Origin: UBA7656 sp040755335
Lineage (GTDB): Bacteria; Acidobacteriota; Blastocatellia; UBA7656
Direction: 5' to 3'
DNA: 15,624 bases
Assembly (NCBI GenBank): GCA_040755335.1
Contig: JBFMAU010000149.1
Coordinates: 1 to 15,624, forward strand
Position 1 is the first letter of the stretch. Every line of letters begins with the position of its first letter. The notes beneath the pieces are model-generated. The model did not search any database. It had not been told where the DNA came from and saw only the letters and a list, made by a program, of their open reading frames with translations. The position numbers and the translations under genes are program-made. Positions 15,438 through 15,624 of the stretch are shown piece by piece.

Positions 15438-15624
15438 CGGTATGCACCTGGGTGAACAGGTTGAATGCTGTGAGCGCAGTTTTGCTCATCATAGAGCCTT
15501 ACCCAGGCATGAGCAGCGAGAGGGTATCCTGACGCAGAGACACAGAGACGCAGAGGTAACGCAGAGAAGAATTTTTCTGCCCGACTGTCTTATCAACATC
15601 CTGTTCACCCATCTGAATGCCGCT
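15436..15624. mobile_element. Inverted-repeat element ending at the window edge (MITE-like)
   Basis: The first 25 bases (15436-15460, beginning AGCGG and ending TGGGTGAACAGG) match the reverse complement of the last 25 bases of the window (15600-15624) at 21 of 25 positions, with a perfect 12-bp inner core (15449-15460 with 15600-15611). Inside are further short inverted pairs, CCTGGGT with ACCCAGG and TGCTCAT with ATGAGCA. No coding capacity. Length about 189 bp if the repeat ends at the window edge. A target duplication cannot be judged because the right flank is missing. Confidence 0.6.
15531..15567. repeat. Dispersed-type CGCAGAG/ACACAGAG repeat
   Basis: The stretch is built from GACGCAGAGACACAGAGACG and a following CAGAGGTAACGCAGAGAAG. 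Purine-rich CGCAGAGACACAGAGACGCAG-type tracts occur as dispersed non-coding repeats in many unrelated bacteria and archaea. Here it lies inside the terminal inverted-repeat element. Confidence 0.6.

Overview
The window looks like a piece of a moderately GC-rich bacterial chromosome. My best guess is Acidobacteriota, possibly Blastocatellia, from the style of the two-subunit 2-oxoacid:ferredoxin oxidoreductase and the many dispersed hairpin repeats. That assignment is an impression, because there is no rRNA or marker gene here.

Left part (1-6631) is ordinary chromosome. A membrane glycosyltransferase (GT2-type) with a signal peptide and an extracytoplasmic beta-sandwich-like N-terminus runs off the left edge on the minus strand. 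Then come tRNA-Ser(GCT) on the plus strand with a promoter and terminator, and a minus-strand korA-korB pair (fused gamma-alpha chain plus beta chain of a ferredoxin-linked 2-oxoacid oxidoreductase). A minus-strand xthA-methyltransferase pair follows, then a small plus-strand secreted protein of unknown function and tRNA-Val(CAC).

Right part (6632-15624) is an accessory island that starts directly behind tRNA-Val. It holds a decayed brxC (BREX P-loop ATPase) lacking its Walker A N-terminus and carrying an in-frame TGA and a +1 frameshift. Behind it are an intact 270-aa protein with an R-x4-H HEPN ribonuclease motif and an intact 1351-aa PglX-type adenine-specific DNA methyltransferase. No brxA or brxB lies upstream, and no pglZ or brxL is visible in the 574 bases downstream. 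The locus therefore reads as a BREX relic in which the HEPN and methyltransferase genes remain open while the ATPase is broken. An alternative is that HEPN plus PglX persist as a reduced two-gene module.

The island is rich in non-coding mobile structure. A 154-bp element with 16-bp terminal inverted repeats sits between the HEPN gene and pglX, flanked by an 11-bp target duplication that copied both the upstream stop codon and the downstream Shine-Dalgarno. A 200-bp mirror-symmetric cluster of six hairpins (order C-A-B-B'-A'-C') follows pglX. A 189-bp inverted-repeat element ends at the last base of the window and appears to interrupt a small gene. A related two-hairpin element lies in the leader of korA. 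The central part of pglX (about 13130-14400) is clearly more AT-rich than its flanks, suggesting exchange of the specificity region.
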